A DNA stretch of 64,000 bases from Heliopora coerulea (GCA_030142905.1 JASJOG010000120.1:744001-808000); one strand, 5' to 3'. Shown: positions 1 through 12,455, numbered from the stretch's first letter. Notes: generated by a model not told the origin, from the letters alone. Numbers and translations: made by a program.

Positions 1-868
1 ATTAGAAACTTAGACTGGGGTCAAAGTTTCTGCCAAAACCATTCAGTGCCGCTTAAAAAAAAGAGACATGAATTAGAGAAAAAAATCCAAGACACCATTT
101 TAGAGTGAGAAAAATCGTTTACCATGATTATCGTTTGCTCGTGAGTATATTAGTGGGAGTGTGGACAAATGGAAGTGAGTTGTATTAAATCTCATTGCAA
201 ATTTATTGGCTGAGTTGAACTTTTTGAAAGACTCAAGAATGGGTTGCAAGCAATCACGGAAGAATTCTTGCGTCAGTCTATTCAAAGAATGCCTTCTCGA
301 TGTAAAGATCTGAAAAAATCGAAGGGAGTGTCATTTAAGGATTGAATGGTACATCCAGTTGAGTGCATCAAAACTTCTGCAGTTCTTATTGTTGCAGTTT
401 GTTAATAAACTTGACTGATGATTTCATGAGCGAATTCACGAGAGTAAAAATGAAAAACAACAGAGTTGTACCAGGAATTTGTAACCTGTTATCATTAAGA
501 CTGCTTAACGTTCGTGTATTTTAAAAGCCAGTGATTAACAGTGAGATTTGAGATAATATTTATTATTGTTTCGGTAAATAAACCCTAAAACCATAATTTT
601 TTAAACTCGGTTGTTCTTCCTATCATGATTTTGTTATGTTAACCATAATTTCTGAGGATGGCCACCTTTTTTTGTCCACCTCTCTATGTGTAGAGAGAAA
701 ATTAAACATCAAACCTCGAAGTTGAAGAATCGTCAAATGGAAAATATCCACTGTAATATAAATTAAAAACTCTTTTTTCATTTTTATGTTTAATCTTGCA
801 GGATTTTTCAGAAACGGTTCCGCACTGTCAAACGGTTTAGTGAAAAAAAGTTTCTAAACAGAGTTTTT
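1..868. other. Non-coding, AT-rich stretch
   Basis: I see no convincing exon, RNA gene or mobile-element terminus here. Open frames are short and lack coding character on both strands. Confidence 0.5.
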
Positions 869-1023
869 AGACTAGCAGATACCATGGTGAATGTTAATAC
901 AATAAATATCTACAAAATATTCTAAATATCTTCACATAAATACTTGCGCTATATTTTTTAAACCGTTCTTTTAAGAACGCAGTAAATATTTATTGTATTA
1001 GCATTCATGGTATCTGCTAGTCT
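869..1023. repeat. Fold-back hairpin with ~40-bp arms
   Basis: Arms at 869-909 and 984-1,023 are near-perfect inverted repeats; each contains AGACTAGCAGATACCATG or its complement. They enclose an AT-rich loop of about 74 bases. Weaker complementarity continues outside (runs of T/A near 842-868 and 1,024-1,045). This is the form of a small fold-back MITE. A long hairpin precursor RNA is possible but unsupported. Confidence 0.7.
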
Positions 1024-1535
1024 CAAAGCTCTTTTTAAATTTTTTCACCACGACAAATTGTTATTTTATTATCTAAAGAGACGTTACAGTGGTAGTAAAG
1101 TCAGTCACTTGAATAAAAAGTGGTGAGATTACCGGAGAATGTTCGGTGTTCAAAAAACAGGATTTGTTTGTTGAAGGAATATTTGAGCGCTGGTGTTGCT
1201 GCTAAGGACGTGCTTAAGTGGATTTTGAGGAGTAGAGCGAGGCATGCACTTTGTATGGAGAAAGCGTCTATTGTTGATGACTTGAATGAGGAAGAAGGCA
1301 GACTTGGGTTTTTAGAGGATTGCGCTAAGCAGCAAATGTTGAAGGTCAAAGAATTACAACTGAAGTTCAACTTTATTAGATTCTGTGTTTATGTGGGAGA
1401 TATACAGACTAAGAAAACTCTTTTGCAAACAAAAAAATGATTAGATCTCGTTACGCGACCAAAACATAGTCAGTATCCCACATCAATTGCGCAGCTTCAC
1501 ATGTGACAAACTCGCTCCCACAGAAATTAACGTTA
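1024..1535. other. No recognised gene
   Basis: It contains one open frame on the plus strand (1,120-1,440, 106 codons) and a similar-length frame on the minus strand. I recognise no domain in either. The plus-strand product would be basic and lysine/leucine rich. Nothing else is seen. Confidence 0.4.
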
Positions 1536-2215
1536 AGATGATAGACGAACGTTCGTCAAGCTCTATCCTCGTAAAAAAAATTTCTGAGCCCCAGACGGGA
1601 ATCGAACTTGCAACCTTCTGATGACCAGTGACTCAGATAGTGAGCTAAGGTGGAAGTTCGACATATATGTGCGACCTAAGCGGAAGCCACGATATTATTC
1701 ATAATAATCGATGCAATTTCAGATTTTGAAAATGTGAGAGCTTAGATATATGATGAGATAGATGAACGATCGTCAAGCTCTACACTCAGGAAAACGATTT
1801 CTGAGCCCCAGACGGGAATAGAACCCGCAACCTTCTGATGACCGGTTAGACGCTCTAGCCAATGAGCTACCGAGACTTAGATGGCGAGCTAAGATGCAAG
1901 TTCGACATATATGTGCGACCTATACGGAAGCCACTACATGTTAGTAATGATATTGATGAGATATATTTTAGAAGTGTGAGAACTTGGAGATATCTTAAAA
2001 AGATAGATGAACGTTCGTCACGCTCTATTCTCACAAAAAAAAAGATTTCTGAGTTTCAGACGGGGATCGATGCCGTCATTAACACATCGTGGTTTCCGGT
2101 TAGGTCGCACATATGTCAAACTTGCACCTCAGCTCACCATCTGAATCTTGGTAGCTCAAAGGTTGCTCGGGTTCGATCCCCATCTGGGGCTCAGAATAAT
2201 CATTCGCTGAAAACT
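1536..2215. repeat. Array of tRNA-like repeat units (family T1)
   Basis: Three minus-oriented copies (starting near 1,536, 1,745 and 2,000) are followed by one plus-oriented, internally deleted copy (about 2,094-2,205). The best tRNA-like core is 1,805-1,876 on the minus strand. It has a 7-bp acceptor stem (GTCTCGG with CTGGGGC), a D-arm, an anticodon arm and a T-arm, though the T-loop box B reads GGTTCTATTC, which is weak. The plus copy keeps box B (GGTTCGATCC) but lacks the anticodon arm. Each unit has a leader of about 60 bases before the tRNA part, seen again at 31.5 kb, so these are repeats and not functional tRNA genes. The array ends about 100 bp before the death-domain exon. Confidence 0.75.
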
Positions 2216-2316
2216 TTTGTCATTATAGTATCTCCATGACAAACATCTTAGGTTCTTGTAAGCTGCTTATTTGCCCTATTTGCCTTTAACCGCTTTTCGT
2301 TTAAAAATTTTGATAG

Positions 2317-2591
2317 AACTGCTTGATTGGGAAATTGGTGGAATAGCAAAAAAAATTGGGCACAACTGGAAGCAAGTCGCCTTGCGGACCAAACAATTCC
2401 AATCACAAGAGATTGATGACATATTTTATTCAAGAGTGAATCAAGATGAAACGTCAAAAGCTCTAGACATGCTGATCCGCTACCAAAAGATGTGTGGAAC
2501 AAGAGAGAATTTGGTCCGTGCTCTCAATCGCCTGAAGCTTTACGATGTAGCAAAGAAAGTGAAGTCTGGATATTTTGTGCACAATGAATAA
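2317..2591 (+). CDS. Death-domain terminal exon, intact paralog (partial gene)
   Basis: This exon encodes about 91 residues and ends at TAA. The pattern is that of a death domain, the six-helix adaptor fold used in apoptosis and innate signalling: IGHNWKQVALRTKQF (helix 2-3), the helix 4-5 region ETSKALDMLIRYQKM and a final amphipathic helix NLVRALNRLKLYDVAKKV. A likely acceptor (pyrimidine-rich tract ending TTTTGATAG) puts the exon start at 2,317 in phase 1. A paralogous exon with the same acceptor and phase lies at 61,971-62,245 and differs by about 10 residues. There it fits as the last exon of an ankyrin-Roc-COR gene. By inference this is the tail of a sister gene whose other exons are upstream of the window or lost. 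Identification rests on pattern, not on a profile search. Confidence 0.65.
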
Positions 2592-3689
2592 TGTATGCAT
2601 TTGAAGAACTAAATTTCTTTTTTAAAATTCAACGTCCTATGAACAATACGAGTCACTGATATTTTTAACAGCGTCGGCTGAATTTTGACATTCTGCAAAG
2701 TTTCTGTGTTAAACGAGTAAAATCATGTCAAGCGAAATAAGCAAATGTTATTTCTAGGGATACTGGAAATTTACGCTTTTACTTTTTTACTTATGACAAA
2801 ATACCCCACGAATAAGCGAAGAGAAAATTTCTTGATACAACTCTTTACAGGGCCTACTGGCCGATTATTTTTGACGTCTTTGAGGTCAGTCACTTCAGCA
2901 TGCAATCCTGCATGATGTCTTCGTTGAAGACCGAGAATGTTCCACGTGAAGGGCAACTGTACTCCTCTGCGAGCTTACGACAAAACGAAAAGCACGAGCA
3001 GCGCCGTGGCTAGCCTGTCAAAGTTGAGAGGGTACCGAACGTAAATTTCCGAATGACAAAGGTTTTTGTCCGAATCTTTCCGACATAGGTCAAGTGGGAA
3101 GCCGAAGCTCCGAGGAAGCCTGTTTAAAATCCAGATGAGAAATCAAAATAAAAGTACATTCATTATGGGCAAAGGTATCATATAAGTAAAAAACTGTCAT
3201 ATATAGACTTTCGTTATCTATGTGTTTACGAACTTCTATAAAATTTGTTAATTTAATAGAATTTTCACGGTTCATTTCATTTAAATAGTGTTGATTTAAA
3301 TAGTGTTGATTCGTTGCTTTCCGAATGGATAAGTTATTTTCTGAATATCGCAATTTCAAAACGTTTGGGGGTGAAACACTCCAAATACCCTTCCTCGCCA
3401 CGACCCTGCACACCAGAGACGGGGGGCCCTTTTGCTTACTTGATAAGTCATTTTTTGACATTGTTATAACTAAAAAAACTAAAACTGTATTTGGTCTCTC
3501 GATTTGTCGCATTCTTATCGGGGAAAGCGCGAAGAACAAACGTATGGTCCCGTACGATCCTATTAGCTTGCTAAGGGTTAGAGAAGGTAAGTGTTGATTC
3601 GGCCATTATTACTGAATGAACAGAAAAATTCCGCCTCTGAAACAGCGACAAAATATGCGACTTTCTGATAGAATCGAAAAATGAACATT
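2592..3689. other. 3' flank of death-domain exon, duplicated at 62.2-62.9 kb
   Basis: This block aligns by eye with 62,246-62,905, so the duplication that made the two death-domain exons extended through the 3' flank. About 410 bases (roughly 2,995-3,405) are present here and absent there. A plus-strand open segment at 3,405-3,586 ends at a donor-like GTAAGT and is also open in the other copy. However, about a third of its residues differ, more than in the death domain, so I read it as non-coding flank. Confidence 0.55.
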
Positions 3690-4022
3690 TTTCAGTTGAC
3701 TTCAGCAGTGTCATATTATCGTGAAAAATTTCTGTTCATGTATATCTCTAAGTATGATCCTGAAATAGAATTGAAACACTGCACATCCTCTCATGGATAA
3801 GCGTTAAGTTGCTGGGAGAATATCTCCTAAACTAAACTTGGATAAAAACTCGCCTCAGATCCCTGTGGAGTCGATGTCTCAACAGGCAGAACGACGGACC
3901 GGTATCTCAAAAGTGAGAGTTCAAATCCCGCTCGAGTCAACGTTTTTTAGTTGACTTCGGTAGTGTCAGATTATCATGAAAAAATGCTGCTCATATATAT
4001 CTCTGTGGATGATTCTGAAACG
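3690..4022 (+). repeat. Pair of ~75-bp direct repeats around a tRNA-like relic
   Basis: Segments 3,690-3,765 and 3,948-4,022 are diverged direct repeats (shared TTGACTTC..GTAGTGTCA..ATTATC). Between them, 3,870-3,945 has a box-B-like GTTCAAATCCC and a possible variable arm, as in an old tRNA-derived SINE. No clear box A is seen. Confidence 0.4.
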
Positions 4023-4025
4023 ATC

Positions 4026-4206
4026 CCACTTTGTTGGACAACTTTGTTGCATCCAACACTGTTTAATCGATTACCACGCTATGTTTATCGAACATTTTTG
4101 TTGGAAAGGATGTTTGAATTACGTTTGCTTCCGATCAAAATCTGATCCGATATTTTGATTTCTCCAACAGATGTTGGAGAGTTTGGTCGTTTGTCCAACA
4201 AAGTGG
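4026..4206. mobile_element. Short inverted-repeat element (MITE-like)
   Basis: Terminal inverted repeats CCACTTTGTTGGACAA (4,026-4,041) and its complement (4,191-4,206) bound 181 bases. The inside repeats the phrase TTTGTTGGA and its complement, so the element can fold on itself. It has no coding capacity. Confidence 0.7.
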
Positions 4207-5730
4207 CATTGCTGAAATGGAGGAGCTGGGAACACACGACAATCAGATATGACCAATAAGCCAAGTGGTTCAGCACTAAGAGGGTTGACATATATGCTAA
4301 AAGTCATTCTAAACAACACGGTACCGCGAAAGTAATGAAAGTTTGGAAGGATTCCATTAATGAAAACTCGATTAGTCATGACGAATCTAGATGAAGTCTC
4401 CGGGCAGGGTTCGTACACTATTGTTACAATCAAAATTCCGCGCTTTTCTATGACCATATTTACAAAAATCCATGACTTGGAAAAGCTAGAAACAATGAAA
4501 CGAGTTGAACAGGGGCTCCGTCGAACCACAGGGGTATATGAGACCCAGTCTCTGAATTGATTTTAGATACAATTTTCGCGATATTTTTTTCGTTCATTAG
4601 TGGCCCCCAAAAAAAATTGAAAATGTGAGCCAAGAAAATTGAGATAGAATTATTTACTGATTTAGAAGAAATCTAATTTTCCATGACTTTCCACGACTGA
4701 CACTAATTTTCCAGGTTTTCCAGGCCTAGATTTTGAAATTTTGACTTTCCAGGTTTTCCGTGACCCGTAAAAACGCCCCCGAGGTAAATTTTATTTTTAT
4801 CGGAATTTTCAGCTATTTTATTGCGATAAAAAGTCCCCGCTCTAGTCGTTGCTTTATCCAGTCTCGCATCTTTTTGTTAGGGACTAATCAAATGGAGCAT
4901 GCCCAACCCCGTTAACCGCTCGGTTAATCGATCTAGATTAAACTGGCCGTAAACCCAGCGGGATATCTCGACATACTTATATCGATGTGCTTATTTTGTT
5001 ATCATATACAAGCCAAATTTGTATTTTTCTCAAGCTAGCCATGGAAAAACTCTCACTTTTGTCGTCGTTGACGTTCACGCCTTTTCAAGTAATTCGTAAT
5101 ATAATTTTTCAAGCAACCTGTGCTCTCACTTCCTGTTGCTACGAATTCCTGAGAAACTGGGATAAAAATTCCTTAGACTGGAGAGAATTTCCTTAAAATA
5201 GTAATGGCGCCTTTTTTGTGGGTAAATAAAGCCATGCAGAGCTTTAAGTAGTAAAAAATTCAGTTTTTCTGAAATCTTCACATTTATTTTTGAGCATATT
5301 TTCAGAATTGATGCTATTCTTCTTTTCGAGAATGAGACTGTTTGGGATCATTATTCGTCCCAGATCCCTAATCTCCACAATTCGAGTCTCCACCGCGCAT
5401 GTTGCATTCTTTTGGCCAAGGTTTTAGACTTGTCCGACAGCCAGGTTCACGAAATTATGACGAAGGAATTTTCAACCACTAACGTGTAGTTATTAGCTGA
5501 AGGGTTTAGCTGATGATCAGACAGTATAAGACTCAACAAACTTAGTCATCATATTAATGACAGCAGTCCTTCTTTGTTGTGTTTTATTCATTATTCGGAA
5601 AACATTTGCTTTCATAGAATATTCACAATAGCAAAATTTTCTGAGAATTAGAACTTTCAGGTAAAATCCAGAAATTCCTTAGAAATTCCTTTAAAAAATT
5701 GTTTTTCTTATAAAACTCCTTAAAAAGGAG
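4207..5730. other. Non-coding stretch
   Basis: No exon-like frame with splice sites or recognisable domain was found. Short open frames at 4,360-4,560 and 4,987-5,196 show nothing recognisable. Confidence 0.4.
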
Positions 5731-6080
5731 TATTGGAGTACCAGTCGTCAGTCAAGAAAAGTTTAAGGAAATAATTTTAACACTTTCGCCACTATAGGTC
5801 TCCTCTTGATGAGTAACATTGTCTGGCGTTTGCCAGAGTAAAATACACTGTATTAGAGTACCAGTCGTCAGTTAAGAAAAGTTCAAGGAAATAATTTTAA
5901 CACTTTCACGATTAAAGGTATCCTCTTGACCATTTTCATCTTCTGGCGTTTACCAGAGTAGAATAGCATACCGCTCGTCGTTAGTCGAGAAAGCGTTAAG
6001 TTTTCAACACTTTCGTTACTGGAGGTCTTCATTTCACGAGTGAAATTGTTCAGCGTTAGTAAAATACTTTAAATCTTCCG
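5731..6080 (+). repeat. ~120-bp tandem repeat, three units
   Basis: Units begin near 5,731, 5,851 and 5,961; the first two start TATTGGAGTACCAGTCGTCA and TATTAGAGTACCAGTCGTCA. Each of the first two contains a small hairpin of the CTGGCGTTTGCCAG type. The third unit is more diverged and partly shortened. No coding function is apparent. Confidence 0.75.
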
Positions 6081-6499
6081 GCCGGAGTAAAATACCAGAA
6101 TACTCGCTTTTAAAAGGTTCACAAGGACGAACATTGCCATATCCAGGAGGTGGGTGGGTCCACTTGTGTGCTTGACTGGTCGCAAAATTTTATGGGGCGA
6201 TATTTTCAGAAATAAAGATTTTGTTCGATTATTTTCCAGGATTCAACAATATTTGGCTCAACATGATCTTAGATCAAAGTCTCGAATTCTCATCGTTAAT
6301 TGACGACTTTACACCGGTCAAGGCTCAGAAACGCCTGTTTTAAATTTTTAATAACATTTTAAGTAACAAGAAACAAAAAGCACATAAAAACATTTGTTTT
6401 TGCTGAAATGCCTCGTTTAGCTGTGTAATGATACTACCGGTACACAATTATTAAAGTGTAAGAAGTTTGTAGTGTGTTGCCGAGGTTTGGCACTAGAAC

Positions 6500-6841
6500 G
6501 TAACCACTGAAACCAGGTAACCGTGTGGACACTGGGAATGGAAAATTAAGAATATTTATTTACCTGATAGCCTATGGCCTAAGATTCAAGATAATCCTGA
6601 AATGTCAATAGTTCTAAAATTCAGAATTATTGCGAGTGTCACGATTAGGATTAGGGTTACGATTAGAGTATGGATTCTAAACCTAACCCTAATCTTAACC
6701 TTAACCCTAACTGTGGACGAGTTACCCTTGGTGACATTTTAACATAAAATCCAACGACTTTTCCCAACAAGTTATCAAGTAAATAAATATTGTTAATTTT
6801 CTAGTCCCAGTCTCCACATGCTTATCTGGCCTCAATGGTTA
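6500..6841. mobile_element. MITE with an internal telomere-like tract
   Basis: Left end 6,500-6,548 (AACCACTGAAACCAGGTAAC) and right end 6,793-6,841 are ~48-bp imperfect inverted repeats. The same ends occur at 34,829-35,054. The interior (about 6,646-6,713) holds degenerate TTAGGG/CCCTAA units facing each other. The two copies differ in length (342 and 226 bp) but keep the same ends and core. Confidence 0.7.
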
Positions 6842-9800
6842 AGTTCCAGTGCCGACCGTTGGAGAGGGCCTTGGGGGAGGAAGGGTGGGGGCACCTTCAG
6901 CAGAATTTGACCCAGGCGAATTACCACTTAGGTACAGCCCTGGGGAATAAGACAATGATCTTGGATCAGAAAGAATTCTTACCTGGTTATAAATATCGTC
7001 GGAACGCAGTAGAAGACTAACTAGCATTTTAATAAACGTCTCAGAAATAGCAACTCGTGCGCGAGAAAATGAAAGCGAGAATGGTGGTGTATAAGGAAAA
7101 TTAGAGTCCAGAAAGAACTCGGAATAAATTCAACAAACTCAGCCTAAGATTATTGCACCATTATTCATCGCTAATGTTTCGTTCCAACCTCACAGTATCA
7201 TCACAGACTGGGCAATACAGTGATAAAACTGGACTTACATCCCATGAAAATTAGTAAAGCGAATGAATTAAAGCGATCGAACTAGAAAGGTCTACCTAAA
7301 AACATCTTTAAAATAAAGGATGCAGTAGATAAAGGTATTACAATATTAAAGTAAGGAAAGTGGGAAGACCCTACGTTATAAGACGGTTTTATTTTATTTA
7401 TGAGAAGGCCTTCTCGTCAAAGAAGTTTAGAGCTGATGAAAGGCGAACTTAAGATGGTGAAGTCCCAACTTGAAAAAGAATGTTCAGTGACATCATTATG
7501 GACATAAATGCTGGAGAAGCAGTGAGTTGTTAATATGTTACTTTTAAAAAAGTGGTATTCCTTTCAAAATAATCGGAAGTGAGGAATCATAATCTAAGGA
7601 AAAATATTAATACCACGCATTTGTTCCGTCTTTTATGCTGGACATTTATATTTGTTCCAAGATTGTGATATTCCTTCATGGTACAAGATGCGCATGTGCA
7701 CATAAAGGCAAGCAGGAGCAGATCTAAGGTCCTCAGTGAGAGGAAATTCACATGTCAAGAAACAACTACAATCACACGTACACTGGTGTATTTAAATATA
7801 GAACAATTATTCACCGAAGTGGAGGTAAATACGTACACCATTCAATGACACCGGGGTAAATAATCGTTTTAGCGAAATGTCGACTTGTCGCCCACTCATC
7901 ATATGTAAACAAAACATTTTAAACACATCCTGAGTACATTTATCGCTAAAAAGGTAAATTAGATACAAATCTTTGAATACTTAATTGCTAAATTTCGTCG
8001 CTTTTTTGATGTTGTCTGGCACGGCGACTTCGTTTATTAACAAGACGTTGTTCTTCCGTAACTGAAACAAAACTGGACGCCATCTTGTTTTGCTCGGAGG
8101 TGAATATTCAGGATATTGCAGGATATTCCGAAATAGAGGAAACAATCAGATAGCCCAAAAAACACTATTCACCAGCGAAGTATATGATAAATCTAACTAT
8201 ATATAGGCCTCCTATAGTTAAATATTTCAAGGACAGGACTGAATTAGCTAAATCAACTCTCGTTTCAACAAAGGTTGTCCTTTCATTAGTGTCACCAAGA
8301 GCTGCTGCGGGCTCCAAGAGTACAGGTAGAGAAGTTGGTAGACTCCTAGTCAAAAATTAATTCGACTAACCTCACTGACTATAGGGCAGAATGAAGCTTT
8401 GTATTCTTTAGTTTTCGGAAATTTTCATTATTTCCAATTTGTCCTACGAATTCACGATAACGCATATGAGTACAACGTCTCACCGTATGCACTTCGGAAA
8501 TGAACAAAACACTGAAGCAGTTCAAGATTTGGATTAATAAATACAGGTAATACCAAGCTCAAATTTTATAGCAGGTTTTCAAACGTTCATTCACATCTTC
8601 TTAATTCAATATTTCATAAAAGATAAATTCATACCGTCTGAACTCTAAATGTCATGTAGTATAAAATCATTTATGTTTTCGAGTCTTCGCCATAGAATAT
8701 TAAATTGGAATGCGAAAATGGTCGTATTGCTTTGTATTACATAAAATCACAGATGACGCATGAGTTATGGTTATTTATTCCACTGAAATAAATAGTTATT
8801 AAATAGTTATTACAGGCCAATGGGGTCCCTTGACATCTTCCAGGGCCCCTTGATATCTTCCGAGTCCCCTTATTTCTTCCGGGTCCGGAGTCAATTTGAC
8901 CCCACTGCACTTCCCTCTCAGCGGTACTGCCATTCATTTCGATAAGAACGAAATATCTTGGCTTGTTTGTCCTCACGGAGTCAACATTCCCTCTGAGGCA
9001 TATTCATCACAGCATATATTAACAAAATGACGCCCGCGTGAGATCTCGTGGGCACTAGATCACCTCGCGAGTCTTGCCTGGCACGGATGGTCAAAATTAT
9101 GACAAGGACCCGACCTCCCACCTAAAACTCGGCGAAAACATGTCATTTCCTTTTGAAAATTTACTGATAGGAATAATTTGCCATTTTGTGGATGTAAAAA
9201 GATGCTCTCTGACATGTGGGGGGTCGAACCACCGCCAAACTCCCTCTTGATCTGACTCCGCTTTTTTTCCTTTCGTTAACGGTCGATGCCAACATAATGT
9301 TCTTGCCATCACGATTTTAAGCAGGATCAACTGAGCCTGCAAACCTACTGTATTGGCTAGTGTGACCAAGAGCGATCGGTGCTGAGTGGGTTCGAGTCCG
9401 TAGTGAAATTATTTTATTTTCTTCCCACTCAGAGTTTTATGTTTGTTTGTTTTTTATTATAGTTTTATTTTTTTCAAACATTCGTAAAGTCGAAATGTTA
9501 AAATTAGAATAACTAAGCGACTGAGTAGTCAAGCTAGGGTGGAAGCGATGCAGAAATCCACCAATGGGACGGTTAGGTGAGGGTTCCAGTTTAAGTAAGA
9601 TGGCCCAGATAATCCATCGTTGAACTTAAAGTCAAGGAAAGAAAACAGGTAAAAGATTATGAGCGTGTTTCTGGTTGTGACTGAGTTAGGGTAAGAAGGG
9701 TACACTTGGGGATGGCAAGAACATTACGTTGTCATCAATCGTTCCGGTTGGCGACGACCGTCTACGAAACGGAAAATTGCTCCGCCTCTGGGAAGTTTGG

Positions 9801-10267
9801 CCAACATGTCTAAGTTTTGACACATGAATAAATAAATGCATTAATTGCCAAACTGAAAAATTTACAAATGTGAAATTTGGGACAATAGACACGCCAGCCC
9901 AGAGTTCGAAATTAACGGTTGTCCAGTTGACCCGGATCACTACATTTTCTTTGGGCAACCAAATATTGATGAACGGTTGCCCCTTTGGCAAGACGTTTTT
10001 AAAGGCTAATATAATTGAAATATTTCCTATTTTTGAGTCATTGAAGAAAGTAAAATGAATGTAAGTACTAGGTAACGTTGAAGTGTGCTCCTTCTTCTTT
10101 GAAAAGTTGGCTAAATTATTCGCGATGTACCCGCTTTTCTTCTTCACGATTCAAACAGGTTTGATGTTACTGAGCCTGCAATACATTTACGATAGCAGTA
10201 TTCAAAACAATGACCAGTAAGCATTCCAAGCTGACAAAGTTATGAAGAGAGGCTTGGGCAAACAAAC
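6842..10267. other. Long non-coding stretch
   Basis: I found no supportable gene. At 8,820-8,895 there are about four imperfect ~22-bp repeats built on CCCCTTGATATCTTCC. Around 9,870-10,060 a repeated phrase (GGTTGTCC / GGGCAACC) makes short frames open on both strands; the 153-codon minus frame there looks fortuitous. Confidence 0.4.
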
Positions 10268-10282
10268 TCTTTCTGGGACAAC

Positions 10283-10645
10283 GATAGAACATTATGGCAT
10301 TTATACTCGATCTCTAACTGTCAAGTTGATAATTTTAGATGCAGGAAAATCTCGAGCGTCACGATATTTTTAAGACATAACCGGGACCTGCTGCGAAAAA
10401 TGCAACATTGGGCCATCCGACTGGAAATCAAACCCGCGACCTCGGAAATCTAGAGGGACGCACTTCAGTTAAGTACTGAACTCGTGGCTATGCTCGCGGC
10501 AATGGCTTCCGTAGCTAGGTTAGCAGTGCATCATACTAGATTCGCCAGGTAGCGGGTTTGATTCCCAGCCGGATGGCCCAATGTTGCATTTCTCGCAGCA
10601 GGTCCCGTTTGGGTCTTAGAGTTATCCTGACACTCGAGATTTTCT
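10283..10645. mobile_element. Palindromic tRNA-SINE (family T3) with 15-bp target duplication
   Basis: The element is flanked by TCTTTCTGGGACAAC at 10,268-10,282 and 10,646-10,660, a 15-bp direct repeat. Inside, arms 10,345-10,453 and 10,538-10,645 are inverted repeats. Each carries a tRNA-like T-arm (box B GGTTTGATTCC in the right arm); the right arm also has a degraded box A at about 10,512. Left of the left arm a single tail runs to 10,283. Long target duplications are typical of target-primed (LINE-driven) insertion, so a SINE copied by a LINE is the best reading. Confidence 0.75.
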
Positions 10646-10660
10646 TCTTTCTGGGACAAC

Positions 10661-12385
10661 CTGAAAAGACCCATGGTTGCTGTACCGAACTGTCTCTCGA
10701 TATACATTCACAACTCACTCGTGCGTTGTGTCTTCTTACAAAGGTAACTTTTATTGAAGTAAAATAAACTACATTTCCAAGCACATTACAGTTCTTATTT
10801 TTTCGAGCCGTCTTACGTACTCCGAACGTTCTTTTTTTCGTGTGTTTATTCACGTGACTAACTTTGTTTCTGGGCAGGGGAGGTCCATTCGGGACAGTTG
10901 CCCAAGGGATAACCAAGAAAAAAATTTTACTTGGAACCCCATATCCGTAAGCACCGAGGGAAAAATAACTTACCACAATAAAATGCCAGAGTACAAATTG
11001 TGTCTCAAGGTTTCCAAAGATAACCGAAAGACAAGGTACGGCGTTCCTACCACCACAGATTAAGCCAAGGATTTTTCACCACAGCTGCAAACTAAGGCTT
11101 CATTGGGACATTCACAACTTTCCCGCGTAAAATCGGGCCAGCGAACAAAATTTTCACAACTTGAATTGGAATACGAGTATTTATCATATGGTTGTGGCAG
11201 CGAGCGGTCCGAATACGGAAATTCTGCAATTTGATTGGTTCATAAGCTGTCGGATATTTCCCGTATTGCCCCCTCTGGGGTGCAAATTTTAGAAAGCCTT
11301 GCCTGTGTCGAATTAAAATTTAAATTTTTGATGAAATATAAAGTGCAAGTGTATTACGAACAATCAGAAAAGAAAAAGTAACCAAGTAAAATGAAGCTGG
11401 CGAAGAAATTATTTATGAAAAGACGACAGAACTGCAAGCTAGTCTATCGTTCTCTACCTTTGCACTAGACAATTATATTTCAGTAGAGCCATAAAAACCC
11501 GGTTTACTCTATAACATTTGGGGCACGGCGCTAACATATACAGAGGTGCTTGGCAAGGCTAAATTTTCAGGACCTCTGTTTTAGCACGGACCTCAACTCG
11601 TTACGCTCGTCTCGGTGCGTACTTAAAAATATCGGTTCTATATTTCACTAGTGCAGACCTCACGTTAAGTCGATTAGTAGGAAATATTTATTTCAAGTCA
11701 TAAACCAGGATACCTGTACATAATATTCAGATGTAATATCAGGAGACGTGAATTCAGAAATTGAAGCTTAATTCACTTGACTGAGTATGCAAAGCCAAAC
11801 AAGTCACGTTTATAGTTGTTTAAATGTTTGTAATCCCACAAGGTCAGCAAGTATCTTTGACATCATTCGAGACACACTCACGCAAAATAATCCTCTGGAT
11901 ATTTCGGAGGTTTTTTCCAATGGAATATTCCTGTACTTCGAAGAAGCTTGCACACATCGTCGATGTTTGACTCGATATCGGCCCTGGTCGCACTAAAAAA
12001 TAAAATAAGATATTGAGCGCTTGGGTACAAGGTTCGCCTCGCGTCTTCTTTCACCATTAACTACCATCGACTTGTACCAGGCTGAGCTTGCTATCACTTG
12101 GAGTAAGTCTGAGTTTGTACACATTTTGAAGCAAGCATTTTTCCCACGCAGTTTCGTTTTGCCGTTACAACAAGCCGTCGTAAGTTAGTTCTTACAGAAA
12201 CAATATTTGTGGTAGAAAATTCAAGACCGTGGTTGCCAAAGCATGTAGGCTATTTCTTTAATTTGTAATGTAACTTGGTTAGGATTTCGGCAATCGAGAC
12301 ACCAGGCGGAAAACGAAGTCTAGTGATAAAGATTATTGCCCAGCAAATAATTTTAAAGAAGCCCATAATCAAATACACATGTCAG
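10661..12385. other. Non-coding stretch
   Basis: No exon or element boundary could be supported. An open frame at 10,842-11,063 has no recognisable domain. Confidence 0.4.
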
Positions 12386-12455
12386 GATACTTTGAAAGAA
12401 ATTTAATGAGGAACTAACGTTTCGTCACTTTACAAGTAACATCATCAGAGTGTCT
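12386..12455 (-). ncRNA. Hammerhead-ribozyme-like motif of a retroelement (candidate)
   Basis: Read on the minus strand, the segment contains CTGATGA, then a stem-loop (GTTACT, loop TGTAA, AGTGAC), then GAAAC and GTTAGTT. CUGANGA, helix II and GAAA are the conserved hammerhead core. The bases after GAA could form a two-pair helix III (AC with GT around GTTA), as in the minimal hammerheads known from Penelope-like elements and retrozymes. Helix I is not evident and there is one extra base before helix II. It may be a decayed or dimer-dependent motif, or chance. Confidence 0.35.

Noticed and set aside
3405..3586. Conserved exon ending in GTAAGT next to the death-domain exon
   Set aside because: The duplicate at 62.6 kb differs at about a third of residues, more than the death domain does, and no domain is recognised.
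8820..8895. Possible CRISPR-like spaced repeats
   Set aside because: Only about four imperfect ~22-bp units with no regular spacers, in an animal genome.
9686..10147. 153-codon open frame on the minus strand
   Set aside because: No domain or coding character; it overlaps repeated GGTTGTCC/GGGCAACC phrases and an open frame on the other strand.
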